Below, in pieces: positions 51,795 to 61,068 of a DNA stretch of 64,000 bases. A program made the position numbers and the translations under genes. Where the stretch lies: contig CAJTZO010000007.1 of NCBI GenBank assembly GCA_910583755.1, positions 31,245-95,244 of the forward strand. Direction: 5' to 3'. This stretch comes from an uncultured Clostridia bacterium (GTDB lineage Bacteria > Bacillota > Clostridia > Lachnospirales > Anaerotignaceae). The notes beneath the pieces are model-generated. The model saw only the letters and a program-made list of their open reading frames with translations. It searched no databases and was not told the origin of the DNA. The stretch's first letter is position 1. Each line of letters opens with the position of its first letter.

Positions 51795-52562
51795 GTGTCA
51801 ACGAAGGGCTTTTATGATTTAACTTCTGGTATGCTTACACAGAATAGACGTTTAGCTGTAATAGGAAATAATATGACAAATTCGTTAACACCCGGTTTTA
51901 AATCTGATGAATTTATTACAACAACGTTCCGAAATGAAATGTTTTCAAGATATGGTAATATTAACCATAATGATGGAGAAGAATTAGGAACAACATCATC
52001 TATGATTACCGCAGGTGATGTGACAGTAACAGACTACACACAGGGCATTTTTGACCCAACAGATATGAGTATGGACTTTGCATTAACAGGTCCTGGATTT
52101 TTTCAAGTACAGACAGTAGATGGTGTGATGTATACAAGAGATGGTTCTTTTGTTATGGACGATGAAGGATATGTTGCATTACAACATGCAGGACGTGTAT
52201 TAGGAGACGACAATCAACCTATTTATATTGGTACGACAGATATACAAGCCTTAGATGATGGAACTATATTAACAGAAGATGGGAATACAGTATTAGGAAG
52301 AATTGGTGTTGTGGATTTTGAGGATTATAATGGGATACAAAAATCAAAACAGGAAGGTCTGTTTACAGTAATTGGTGGTGCACAGCCAGCACCTACAGAT
52401 ACCCCTATCCAATGGAAAACACTAGAACGTTCAAATGTAGATATGGTAAAAGAAATGACAAATATGATGTCTAGTCAAAGAGCATTGCAAAGTGCAGCAC
52501 AGGTATTAAAAATGTATGACCAGTTATTAGGAAAAGCAACAACAGAAATAGGCAGAGTATAA
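51795..52562 (+). CDS. flgF: Flagellar basal-body rod protein, FlgF type
   Basis: 255 residues, GTG start after GGAGGTGAGTAAGC. N-terminal GFYDLTSGMLTQNRRLAVIGNNMTNSLTPGFKSDE and C-terminal LERSNVDMVKEMTNMMSSQRALQSAAQVLKMYDQLLGKATTEIGRV are rod-family axial motifs. Naming FlgF versus FlgG rests on order and divergence; the pair corresponds to flhO/flhP of Bacillus. Confidence 0.88.
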   Translation: MSTKGFYDLTSGMLTQNRRLAVIGNNMTNSLTPGFKSDEFITTTFRNEMFSRYGNINHNDGEELGTTSSMITAGDVTVTDYTQGIFDPTDMSMDFALTGPGFFQVQTVDGVMYTRDGSFVMDDEGYVALQHAGRVLGDDNQPIYIGTTDIQALDDGTILTEDGNTVLGRIGVVDFEDYNGIQKSKQEGLFTVIGGAQPAPTDTPIQWKTLERSNVDMVKEMTNMMSSQRALQSAAQVLKMYDQLLGKATTEIGRV

Positions 52563-52582
52563 AATATAGGAGGTAACATCAT

Positions 52583-53353
52583 ATGGACCGTGCTTTTTAT
52601 ACAGGTGCAGTAGGAGCAATTGCGCACCAGGAAAAATTAAATATTATTGCAAATAATATTGCAAATGTGAATACACATGGATATAAAAGAAAACCTTCTA
52701 CCTTTTCAGAATGTATTTATAGTAACTTAAATGAAGTGGCACAACAACCTTCCGATTATATTGCTGGTGCAGGAGTGCATGTGGAAAAAACAGACATTGA
52801 TTTTACACAGGGACATCTTGCTACAACAGGGCAGGAATATGACTATATGATTATGGGAGATGGATTTTTTGCAATACAAAATCCTGTGACCCAAGAGATT
52901 ACTTATACAAGAACAGGTAGCTTTATGACATCATTACAACCAGATGGAACTTTTTATCTTGAAACACAAAATGGAAAAAGAGTGCTTGATGCAGAACAAA
53001 ATCCTATTGTTGTGGGGAGAGTACCAGAAGGAGAAAATCCAGATAATGGTACACAAGAAATGATATCCGGGCAGGATTTGATACCACAAATAGGAATTTA
53101 TACTTTCCCTTCTAAAAATGGTATGCAAAGTGCAAGAGGCACAGAGTTTATACCTGCTGAAAAGGATGGCGAACCGGTTGCACAACCCGCTGACCCAACA
53201 ATATTAGCACAAAAGTCATTAGAAATGAGTAATGTTAATTTAGGAGAAGAATTATCAAGAATGATTGAAGCACAAAGATGTTATCAATATTCCTTAAGAA
53301 TGGTGCAGACTTCAGATGAAGTAGAAACAACCATTAATGGATTAAGGTCTTAA
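52583..53353 (+). CDS. flgG: Flagellar distal rod protein, FlgG type
   Basis: 256 residues with N-terminal YTGAVGAIAHQEKLNIIANNIANVNTHGYKRKPSTFSECIY and C-terminal KSLEMSNVNLGEELSRMIEAQRCYQYSLRMVQTSDEVETTINGLRS. Homologous to the preceding gene. GGAGGTAACATC precedes the ATG. Distal rod. Confidence 0.9.
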   Translation: MDRAFYTGAVGAIAHQEKLNIIANNIANVNTHGYKRKPSTFSECIYSNLNEVAQQPSDYIAGAGVHVEKTDIDFTQGHLATTGQEYDYMIMGDGFFAIQNPVTQEITYTRTGSFMTSLQPDGTFYLETQNGKRVLDAEQNPIVVGRVPEGENPDNGTQEMISGQDLIPQIGIYTFPSKNGMQSARGTEFIPAEKDGEPVAQPADPTILAQKSLEMSNVNLGEELSRMIEAQRCYQYSLRMVQTSDEVETTINGLRS

Positions 53354-53374
53354 TCACTGCTAGGGGGAACATAC

Positions 53375-53995
53375 ATGAAGAAATATGAAGAAATAAATAG
53401 CCTTGAAATAGATGTTATGAGAGAAATAGGCAGTATTGGTACAGGAAATGCTGCAACAGCACTTTCTCAACTGATGAACCGAAAAATTAAAATGACAATG
53501 CCAGAAGTGCAGATATTAGGTTTTAATGAAGCGATTACCAAGTTGGGCGACCCTGAAATGATTGTTTCTGGTGTATTGGTACATATATCAGGAGAATTAA
53601 ATGGTGTTATGCTGTATTTACAAAATTTGGATTTAATTAATATTATGTTAGAACATGTATTGACCTCTAAAATTGATGATTTTAGTCAATTAGGAGAATT
53701 GGAAGTATCAGCATTAGTAGAAATTGGAAATATTATGATTTCTTCTTATGTTAGTGCTATTTCTAAATTAACAGGAATTTCTATGAATTTATCCGTACCT
53801 GCTATGTCTGTAAATATGTTGGGAGGGATTATGTCTGTTCCAATGATAGAATTTGGACATCAAACGGATAAAATTATGATTATAAACGGAAAATTTGTGG
53901 TAGAGGATAAAGAGGTGTATAGTAATTTATTATTAATGCCTGACATAGAATCCTTGAATTATCTTTTAAAGAAATTAGGTGTTTTGAATGGCTGA
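53375..53995 (+). CDS. cheC: CheY-P phosphatase CheC
   Basis: 206 residues. Two helix motifs are visible: EIGSIGTGNAATALSQL, where the usual catalytic Asn is Ser20, and S-x3-E-IGN (second motif) with Pro 23 residues after the Asn. So one active site appears intact and one degenerate. CheD binds CheC and stimulates it. Overlaps cheD by 8 bases. Confidence 0.93.
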   Translation: MKKYEEINSLEIDVMREIGSIGTGNAATALSQLMNRKIKMTMPEVQILGFNEAITKLGDPEMIVSGVLVHISGELNGVMLYLQNLDLINIMLEHVLTSKIDDFSQLGELEVSALVEIGNIMISSYVSAISKLTGISMNLSVPAMSVNMLGGIMSVPMIEFGHQTDKIMIINGKFVVEDKEVYSNLLLMPDIESLNYLLKKLGVLNG

Positions 53996-54473
53996 AAAGC
54001 AATCTGTTGTAGGAATTGCAGACATGAAAATTTGTCGTGGTCCCGGCAAATTAATTACATATGCTTTAGGTTCCTGTATCGGTATTTGCTTTTATGACCC
54101 TATGATTCGCTTAGGGGGAATGGTTCACATTATGCTACCAAACAACATGGAAAATGGAAATAGTAATGTGTTTAAGTATGCTGACACAGGAATACCAGCA
54201 ACGCTCCGAAAGATGGAGGTTTTTGGAGGAGTAAAAGCACGTATAGTATGTAAAATTGCAGGTGGAGCGAGAATGTTTGAAGTGCAAGGAAGCAGTTCCA
54301 TAGGTAATATTGGGCAAAGAAATATTGAAACAGTGAAAAAAGTATTAGCAAAAGAAGGAATCCGTATTTCAAGAGAAGATGTTGGTCTGAATTATGCTAG
54401 AACATTACTTTTAGATGCAGAAACAGGTGCAGTTACAGTACGTTCTTTTGGAAGAAAAGATTTGATTCTTTAA
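53988..54473 (+). CDS. cheD: Chemoreceptor glutamine deamidase CheD
   Basis: 161 residues. Catalytic Cys30 in TYALGSCIGICFYDP and His47 in GGMVHIMLP. Deamidates receptor glutamines and partners CheC in adaptation. Last gene of the main cluster, followed by a long hairpin. Confidence 0.95.
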   Translation: MAEKQSVVGIADMKICRGPGKLITYALGSCIGICFYDPMIRLGGMVHIMLPNNMENGNSNVFKYADTGIPATLRKMEVFGGVKARIVCKIAGGARMFEVQGSSSIGNIGQRNIETVKKVLAKEGIRISREDVGLNYARTLLLDAETGAVTVRSFGRKDLIL

Positions 54474-54538
54474 ATCTAAATCTTGAGCATAGATAGGTTA
54501 TGAAAATAAGTTGTCTATCCTCAAGATTAAGATTTCTT
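54472..54538 (+). terminator. Terminator-like hairpin at the end of the main flagellar cluster
   Basis: AATCTTGAG with CTCAAGATT and GATAG with CTATC form a long stem, with outer AAATCT/AGATTT, followed by TTTCTTT. Confidence 0.75.
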
Positions 54539-54568
54539 TCATAAGAAGAATAAATAGTAATTTTTTGG

Positions 54569-54595
54569 TTATATTTTGTGTTTTTTAGTCGATAT
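54569..54595 (+). promoter_or_regulatory. Candidate sigma-28 promoter of cheV
   Basis: -10 GTCGATAT (7 of 8 to GCCGATAT at 54588-54595) with TTATATTT 11 bases earlier matching 5 of 8 of the TAAAGTTT -35. Confidence 0.6.
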
Positions 54596-54618
54596 AAATA
54601 AAAAAGGTTGTGGAGTAT

Positions 54619-54669
54619 ATGACGGATACGATTGCTGTTGCATTGGAAAAGAGGGGATATATCCGTTGA
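54619..54669 (+). CDS. Possible 16-codon upstream ORF before cheV
   Basis: ATG to TGA encoding MTDTIAVALEKRGYIR, with TGGAG three bases before the ATG. It would be the first ORF on a sigma-28 transcript and ends 54 bases before cheV. Too short to distinguish from chance. Confidence 0.2.
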   Translation: MTDTIAVALEKRGYIR

Positions 54670-54723
54670 TATAAAAAGGGAAGAGCATTTGTTCAAAAAA
54701 TAATATGGGAGGGCATTTGAACG

Positions 54724-55644
54724 ATGAAGAAAACCAAAGGTGAGATTTTATTAGAGTCTGGTACAAATGAAATTGAAATCATGGAATTTATGATTTATGG
54801 AGAATTATATGGCATCAATGTAGCAAAGGTAACAGAAATTATGATGTCGGATAAAGTGAAGCCAATACCCCATTCACATCCTGTTGTAGAGGGTATTTTT
54901 AAACCTAGAGAGACAGTATTGACGGTAATTGACTTGCCAAAATATCTCACTGGGAGAGAATCTGAAAAAGATGAAAAAGATTTGTTTATTGTAACAAATT
55001 TTAATAAAATGTTTGCGACATTTCGCGTACATAGTGTAGTAGGTATCAGTAGAATTTCATGGAACGATATACAAAAACCGGATAAAACAATATCTGGTGG
55101 AGAAGAAGGTGTTGCAACAGGAATTGCACAAACAGATGGCGTGCTTGTAACAATCCTTGACTTTGAAAAAATTGTTTCTGAAATTGCGCCTGAAACAGGA
55201 ATACGAATTGAAGAAATAGAAAAAATGGGAAAACGTAATAAAAGTAAAAAACCTATCATTATGGCAGAAGATTCCGTGCTTCTTTCAAAACTTATCAGAG
55301 ATTCTTTATATAAAGCAGGGTATGAGAATGTACTTAAGTTTGATAATGGTGAGGAAGCTTGGCAATATTTAAGAAGTATTCGACAAGAAGAAGATATTTT
55401 TCAAAAAGCATCTTTAATTATCACAGATATTGAAATGCCAAGGATGGATGGTCATAGATTAACAAAATTAATAAAAGATGACCCAGATTTACAAAAAATT
55501 CCTGTTATTATATTTTCCTCCTTAATTAACGAAGAAATGAGAATAAAAGGAAAACAGTTAGGGGCAGATGAACAACTTTCTAAACCAGAAATTGGTCATT
55601 TAGTGGAAGTAATTGATGTGTTATTAGAAAAAAGTAATATTTAA
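54724..55644 (+). CDS. cheV: Chemotaxis adaptor-receiver protein CheV
   Basis: 306 residues: CheW-like domain (about 15-155) with MEFMIYGELYGINVAKVTEIM, then a receiver domain (178-302) with phospho-Asp235 in LIITDIEMPRMDG and Lys287. CheV couples receptors to CheA and adapts signalling. Its presence beside the chemoreceptors fits, although no CheA is in the window. GGGAGGGCATTTGAACG precedes the ATG. Confidence 0.95.
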   Translation: MKKTKGEILLESGTNEIEIMEFMIYGELYGINVAKVTEIMMSDKVKPIPHSHPVVEGIFKPRETVLTVIDLPKYLTGRESEKDEKDLFIVTNFNKMFATFRVHSVVGISRISWNDIQKPDKTISGGEEGVATGIAQTDGVLVTILDFEKIVSEIAPETGIRIEEIEKMGKRNKSKKPIIMAEDSVLLSKLIRDSLYKAGYENVLKFDNGEEAWQYLRSIRQEEDIFQKASLIITDIEMPRMDGHRLTKLIKDDPDLQKIPVIIFSSLINEEMRIKGKQLGADEQLSKPEIGHLVEVIDVLLEKSNI

Positions 55645-55697
55645 AATATAAAATGACAAGATTCTAGGTGGAATGCTTTGGATGAGGTGGAAAAGAT

Positions 55698-57107
55698 ATG
55701 AACAAATATGTTGTAAGGCAACCTATAAAAGATAGAGAAGGAAATTTATTTGGGTATGAAATATTATTTCAAGAAGAAAAAGGAAGCGGATTGTATAACC
55801 AAACAGATTATGCGGCAGCAGATTCTATTTCTAACTTTTTGTCACAAAATAATGAAAAAGTGTTTAATGATAAAACTACTTTTATGACATTTACGCCCAA
55901 TTTGTTATTTAAAAATACGCCAAAAATATTTAAACAAAATGATTTAGTTATTCAAATTGAAGATAACGTAATTGTACATCCACTTGCAACAACATTAATA
56001 CAAAGATTTCGGAGAGAAGGATATTTGTTTGCAATTAATGATTTTCAATTTGCACCAAGATATTTTGGATTGATGGAATATTTAGATTATATTAAGCTGG
56101 ATTTTGGAAAGAATGAAGCGGTATCATTAGAAAATACAGTAAAATTAGCAAAAAACTTTAAAAAAATTTGTATTGCATATGGCATTGAAAATCAAAAACA
56201 ATATGATTTAGCAGTAGAATTAGGCGTGGATTATTTTCAAGGACAATATGTGGCAGAAAAAGTAGAAACAAAAGCAAACAAAACGGACTATTTACAAAGT
56301 AATTTCTTCCAGCTAGTTGTGGAAGTAACAAAAGATGAACCAGATGTGGAAATGATTGAGGAAATTATTTCAAGAGATGCTTCTTTGACGTATGGTTTAT
56401 TAAAAATGGTAAACTCTGTTTATTTTGCACTAAGAAATAGAACTTCTTCTATTCGTCAGGCGTTGGTAACATTAGGCTTAGGACAGTTAAAACAATGGAT
56501 TTATCTTTTAAGTTTTAAAGGAGATAAAGACTTTGGTTCAGAAGATGTTTTAAAACGTTCTTTTTTAAGAGCAAGTTTTGCATCTGAATTGATGGAATAT
56601 AATAATACATTACCTATGTCTAAAAATGAAGCATATTTGATGGGGATGTTTTCTACAATGGGAAGCTTGATTGATGCGTCTCTGGAAGAAATTTTTGAGG
56701 ATATTCCTGTTTCTGAGGAGATTAAGCAAGCATTAGTATACCATAAAGGTCCTTGTTCTTTGTTGTTAGATTTGATACTTTGCTATGAAAGAGCAGACTG
56801 GCAAAATATTACAAATTATGCTGATATGTTAGGCATCCCAACCAATATGATTGCTCAGACATATTTTAATTGTGTGGAAGAAGTAAATCGTATTTGGCAA
56901 ACAATACAAGATACAGAAGAAGACGAAGAACTTGCAAAAACAGTACAAGAAAAAACAGAAGAATTGCTTGATGAGGAAATGGATGGTTTGAACGACATAG
57001 ATGATATGAACGTTGAAATTGATGATATAGATGATGACATGGATGATATCGGAGACATAGATGACGATATAGATGATGACATGGATGATGATATAGACAT
57101 TATGTAA
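55698..57107 (+). CDS. Degenerate EAL plus HDOD signalling protein with acidic tail
   Basis: 469 residues. The EAL-like domain (1-195) has YEIL in place of E-x-L and INDFQF for DDFG, with Asn of the first loop missing, so phosphodiesterase activity is doubtful. An HDOD domain (about 205-395) follows. The C-terminal 75 residues are almost entirely acidic, with Asp-Asp-Ile/Met repeats. YuxH-type EAL-HDOD proteins occur widely in signalling, but the target is unknown. It lies between cheV and the ComFB gene. Confidence 0.85.
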   Translation: MNKYVVRQPIKDREGNLFGYEILFQEEKGSGLYNQTDYAAADSISNFLSQNNEKVFNDKTTFMTFTPNLLFKNTPKIFKQNDLVIQIEDNVIVHPLATTLIQRFRREGYLFAINDFQFAPRYFGLMEYLDYIKLDFGKNEAVSLENTVKLAKNFKKICIAYGIENQKQYDLAVELGVDYFQGQYVAEKVETKANKTDYLQSNFFQLVVEVTKDEPDVEMIEEIISRDASLTYGLLKMVNSVYFALRNRTSSIRQALVTLGLGQLKQWIYLLSFKGDKDFGSEDVLKRSFLRASFASELMEYNNTLPMSKNEAYLMGMFSTMGSLIDASLEEIFEDIPVSEEIKQALVYHKGPCSLLLDLILCYERADWQNITNYADMLGIPTNMIAQTYFNCVEEVNRIWQTIQDTEEDEELAKTVQEKTEELLDEEMDGLNDIDDMNVEIDDIDDDMDDIGDIDDDIDDDMDDDIDIM

Positions 57108-57111
57108 GGCT

Positions 57112-57145
57112 AAAAGATTGAGGAAATCTATCCTCAATCTTTTTT
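57112..57145. terminator. Bidirectional terminator between the EAL-HDOD and ComFB genes
   Basis: AAAAGATTGAGGA, 6-base loop, TCCTCAATCTTTTTT. Confidence 0.92.
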
Positions 57146-57154
57146 AATATTTTC

Positions 57155-57904
57155 TTATTCACTTTTTTTGTGATGAGGAGAGCCCGAAACAACTAAACAA
57201 GCTTTTAATAATTCTGCTGAAATTTGTATAGAATATTTTTGACGGTACATATGAAGCAAAGGTGCAAGGTCACCCTTTTTTACAACAACATATTTAGAAG
57301 GAAGATTAGTTAAGGTTAATGCCATAGTGTCAATAACACAATGATTACAAGTACAAGTACCATATTGTTTCATATAGTCTACAATGATTTCCTTTACAAA
57401 GGTTTCCATAACATTGATATAAACATATTCATCAGAATATAATTCAATTTTTTTATTGTCATTTTTAAGAACTTGTTCAAAATCTTCGTCTGTAAGGTTT
57501 TGCTTTATACTTACATCATCAAATGTCATTTCATTCAGTTCAATTTTTTTTGAAAAATGCATATCATTTTCCTCCATTTCTGAAAAAGGAATAAAAGTAT
57601 CTTTAGGAGCAAGCTTTTGTGTAATAATTTCTGTAGGAACAACAACTTCTGGTTTTTCCTCTTTTTCTACAACTTTTATCCCTTCTTTTTTTCTTTGTTT
57701 TGCTGCTTTTTGTTCTGCTTCCTTTTTCGCGGCTTTTTTTGCAGCAGCTTTTTTTGGGTCAACTAATTCTAGTAATTTTTCTTTTATAACCTCTGATACA
57801 GAAGTATCATCTGTCTTTTGTTCTTCCTTGAAATCTTGTGTTTTTTCAATATTTTCTGTGTTATGGTCAAATTTTACACTTTCTTTTTCCTTTTTTTCTG
57901 CCAT
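57155..57904 (-). CDS. ComFB-domain protein with Lys/Glu/Ala-rich N-terminal region
   Basis: 249 residues. The N-terminal 95 are low-complexity and highly charged. The C-terminal domain (about 160-240) has VNVMETFVKEIIVDYMKQYGTCTCNHCVIDTMALTLTNLPSKYVV, with Cys184, Cys186 and Cys189 of the ComFB family, and GSPHHKK at the end. ComFB proteins bind c-di-nucleotides in some bacteria; here only the family and its motility context can be stated. Divergent from fliD. AAGGAGGTTTTTATT precedes the ATG. Confidence 0.82.
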   Translation of the reverse strand: MAEKKEKESVKFDHNTENIEKTQDFKEEQKTDDTSVSEVIKEKLLELVDPKKAAAKKAAKKEAEQKAAKQRKKEGIKVVEKEEKPEVVVPTEIITQKLAPKDTFIPFSEMEENDMHFSKKIELNEMTFDDVSIKQNLTDEDFEQVLKNDNKKIELYSDEYVYINVMETFVKEIIVDYMKQYGTCTCNHCVIDTMALTLTNLPSKYVVVKKGDLAPLLHMYRQKYSIQISAELLKACLVVSGSPHHKKSE

Positions 57905-57964
57905 AATAAAAACCTCCTTGATAATGAAACATAAAAACTATCACATTTATTTTAAAATTAATCT

Positions 57965-57991
57965 TAATTAAAGTATACTATATGTCGATAA
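57965..57991 (+). promoter_or_regulatory. Candidate sigma-28 promoter of fliD
   Basis: TAAT (57965), 15 bases, GTCGATAA (57984-57991, 7 of 8 to GCCGATAA), about 60 bases before the fliD start. Correct spacing for SigD. Confidence 0.72.
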
Positions 57992-58050
57992 ATAAGTATA
58001 GAGAATAAGATAAAGGATTCAAAAAATAAATCAAGGAAAGGGTGTTTTAT

Positions 58051-60576
58051 ATGGCATCAGTAAATGGCGTAAGCAGTGCTGGTAGCACAAATAGTTTTTA
58101 TAACAATAAAATCAGTGGCCTTGCCAGTGGTATGGATACAGAAACAATGATTGAAAACATGACTGCTGCAACAAGAGCAAGAATTGCAAAACAAAAACAA
58201 AGCAAACAGATTTTGCAATGGAAAACAGACGCAATGCGTTCTATTAGTGACTTGTTAGTGGGCTTTAGAAATAAATATACTTCTTTTACAAGTCCTAAAA
58301 CAAATCTTTTAAGTAGTTCCTTTTTTAGTAGAAATTTGATTAATGTAATCAGCGAAAAAAATAGTAAATATATCAAAGCAACAGGTACTTCGAATGCTGC
58401 AAGTTCTATGTCTATTTTGGGCGTAAAACAAATGGCAACAACAACTACTATGAATATTGGTAGTGCTTCTGATAAAACAATGGAAACAAGCGAAATTGAT
58501 TTGTCAGGCAATACAGATGTAGGCATTAGTACAATTGCTGGAAATTCCTTTACAGTAAAATATGGAGCTGGTGACAGCGAAAAAACATATAGAATTTCTT
58601 TTGACAGCAGCAAAGAATTTAAAACAATGAAAGATGTCGCTGATGCAATTAATAAACAATTTGATGATAATAAAATTTATGTAGAAGCTTCTGTATCAGA
58701 AAATGGAGAATTAACCTTTAAAGAAGATACTGGTTATTCTGGTGGTAATGGTTTTTCTATTGAAAGTGAAACAGGTGGTGTTTTAACTGCGTTAGGTGTT
58801 TCAACAGGAACAAAATTAGATGGTACTACAACAGAAATTAAAGGTAGTGCATATAATACAGGCGATACAGCAACTACAGATAGTCGTTTAACAAAAAAAG
58901 CTTCTGTATTGGATACTTTAGCAGGAAAATCTATGACACTTTCTTATAATGGTACAACAAAGAAAATTACTATGCCATCCAAAGAAGATATGGAAAACTT
59001 TACAAGTTTTGAAGATTTCCGTAAATCAATTCAAGACCAAGTGGATAAAGCATTTGGCAAAAATAGAATTACAGTTGGAGCAGATATCAATGCTACAAAT
59101 GCTATGGCTGGAAAATTGAACTTTAAAACAGAAGATGGTTCTTCTGTACTAAAAGTAATAAGCGGTGATGCTGGATTACTGGGCGAAAAGGGCGTTTTAG
59201 GCATGGTTTCTGGTGAATCTAATAGAGTCAATGTTGCTACTTCTATTAAAAACTCTGGTTTGGCTGGTGCAGGAGGTTTAACTACTACAACTATTACAGT
59301 AGATAAATTAGATGACAAAGGAAATAAGATACAAAAAGTTGATGCTGATGGTAAACCAATGGTAGATGCTGATAACAAACCTATCTATGAAACAGAACAA
59401 AAAAATGTTTATCAAATTAGTATCAACGGTGTAGATTTTGAATTTGATGAAAATATAAATATCGGCGACATGATAAATGAAATTAACCGCTCTGAAGCAG
59501 GCGTAACAATGAGTTATAATGAAACATCTGACAGCTTTACTATTAAAGCAAATGATTCTGGTGCATCAGGAGAAATTGATATTAAAGATGTAGGTGGTAA
59601 TTTAGCTGAAACATTGTTTGGTGCAACATCAGCAACAAATCCAGATGGTACAACAATCTATGATAGCACAAAAACAAAATTTACGAAAGGACAAGATGCA
59701 ATTATTACTGTTAATTTTGGAGATGGTGCGGGTTCTGTTGACATTGTAAGAAGCAGTAATACATTTGATATAGATGGTTTATCTATTACTGTAAGTGGAA
59801 AATTTGGTTACAATGATGATGGAACTTTGAAAGCAGATGCAGTAGAAGATGCTGTTACCTTTGATGCACAAGTAGACAGCGACAAAGTTGTAGATGCTGT
59901 AAAGGGTATGATAGATGATTATAATGCTATCATTGAGTTAGTAAACAAAGAATTATCAACAAAACGTGATAGAGATTATGCACCTTTGACAGATGAACAA
60001 AGGGAAGATATGTCTGAGACAGAAATTAAAAACTGGGAAGAAAAAGCAAAAGCTGGTATGCTTTTTAATGATACTGACCTTCGTAATCTCTCCAGTGAAT
60101 TAAGAAGAATTTTCTCTTACACAGATATTCAAGCTTTAGAAGAAGCAGGCATTACCATTTCCAATGATTATTCTGAAAATGGTAAAATCTCATTTGATGA
60201 AGATAAATTTAGAGCAGCAGTGGAAGCTGACCCTGAAGGTATTTCTAAACTCTTTACTAGTGAAGAAGGAGAAGAAGGTGCTACCTTTAATGGTGTTATG
60301 ACAAGTATGGAAGAATTGTGTAAAAAATATGCTGCTACTACAGGTGCTACAAAAGGTATTTTGATTGAAAGAGCTGGAAATAAAAGTTCGCCATTGTCTT
60401 TATTACAAAATACTTATTTAAAACAAATGAATGAACTGGATGAGCTTATCAAAACATTAAATACAAAGTTAGACGCAGAGAGAACAAGATATAACAAACA
60501 ATTTACAAATTTGGAAAAATATATTTCTCAAATGAATACACAAAGTGGCTGGCTTTCACAGCAATTTAGCAGCTAA
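58051..60576 (+). CDS. fliD: Flagellar filament cap protein FliD
   Basis: 841 residues from the ATG after AAGGAAAGG (a GTG three codons earlier overlaps it). N-terminal KISGLASGMDTETMIENMTAATRARIAKQKQSKQILQWKTDAMRSISDLLVGFRNKYTSF and C-terminal LDAERTRYNKQFTNLEKYISQMNTQSGWLSQQFSS are family-typical. It is long for FliD, usually about 450-650 residues; the middle is expanded with Thr/Gly/Asp-rich domains that would be surface exposed. Caps the filament for flagellin polymerisation. Confidence 0.95.
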   Translation: MASVNGVSSAGSTNSFYNNKISGLASGMDTETMIENMTAATRARIAKQKQSKQILQWKTDAMRSISDLLVGFRNKYTSFTSPKTNLLSSSFFSRNLINVISEKNSKYIKATGTSNAASSMSILGVKQMATTTTMNIGSASDKTMETSEIDLSGNTDVGISTIAGNSFTVKYGAGDSEKTYRISFDSSKEFKTMKDVADAINKQFDDNKIYVEASVSENGELTFKEDTGYSGGNGFSIESETGGVLTALGVSTGTKLDGTTTEIKGSAYNTGDTATTDSRLTKKASVLDTLAGKSMTLSYNGTTKKITMPSKEDMENFTSFEDFRKSIQDQVDKAFGKNRITVGADINATNAMAGKLNFKTEDGSSVLKVISGDAGLLGEKGVLGMVSGESNRVNVATSIKNSGLAGAGGLTTTTITVDKLDDKGNKIQKVDADGKPMVDADNKPIYETEQKNVYQISINGVDFEFDENINIGDMINEINRSEAGVTMSYNETSDSFTIKANDSGASGEIDIKDVGGNLAETLFGATSATNPDGTTIYDSTKTKFTKGQDAIITVNFGDGAGSVDIVRSSNTFDIDGLSITVSGKFGYNDDGTLKADAVEDAVTFDAQVDSDKVVDAVKGMIDDYNAIIELVNKELSTKRDRDYAPLTDEQREDMSETEIKNWEEKAKAGMLFNDTDLRNLSSELRRIFSYTDIQALEEAGITISNDYSENGKISFDEDKFRAAVEADPEGISKLFTSEEGEEGATFNGVMTSMEELCKKYAATTGATKGILIERAGNKSSPLSLLQNTYLKQMNELDELIKTLNTKLDAERTRYNKQFTNLEKYISQMNTQSGWLSQQFSS

Positions 60577-60620
60577 TCGGTTGAAAGAAAAAGTTGAGGA
60601 AAGGTAAGGTTCACTAATTT

Positions 60621-61019
60621 ATGAATCAAAACGGATACCAACAATACAAAACACAATCTATTAATACAATGACAAAAGCAGAAATGTTAATATTGTTGTA
60701 TGATGAATTAATTAAAAGATTAACAAGAGCAGAAATTGCTTTAAAAAATGAGAATTTTACAGAATTTGATGCAGCCGTGACTCGTTGCAGAGAAATTATA
60801 GATTATTTGTCCAGCACATTGGATAGGAAATATGCTATTAGTCAAGAACTTTATCGAATGTATGAATATTTTCAATATGAATTAGCTCGTTTATCTGCCG
60901 GCAGAAAAACACAAATCATAGAGGAAATTAAGCCATTAATTATAGAACTGCGTGATACATTCAAAGAAGCAGATAGAAAAAACAGTGCACAAACAACACA
61001 AGTAAAAATAAATAAATAA
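60621..61019 (+). CDS. fliS: Flagellin export chaperone FliS
   Basis: 132 residues. NGYQQYKTQSINTMTKAEMLILLYDELIKRLTRAEIALKNENFTEFDAAVTRCREIIDYLSSTLDRKY is diagnostic. Binds the C-terminus of flagellin until export. Follows fliD by 44 bases. Confidence 0.95.
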   Translation: MNQNGYQQYKTQSINTMTKAEMLILLYDELIKRLTRAEIALKNENFTEFDAAVTRCREIIDYLSSTLDRKYAISQELYRMYEYFQYELARLSAGRKTQIIEEIKPLIIELRDTFKEADRKNSAQTTQVKINK

Positions 61020-61026
61020 GAAAATT

Positions 61027-61052
61027 GACGGCAGAAATTCTGCCGTCTTTCT
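61027..61052 (+). terminator. Hairpin after fliS
   Basis: GACGGCAGAA, one base, TTCTGCCGTC, then TTTCTTTT: a 10-bp stem with tight loop ending 16 bases before the next start, so the downstream gene is probably attenuated relative to fliS. Confidence 0.8.
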
Positions 61053-61068
61053 TTTAGGAGGCGTTTGA

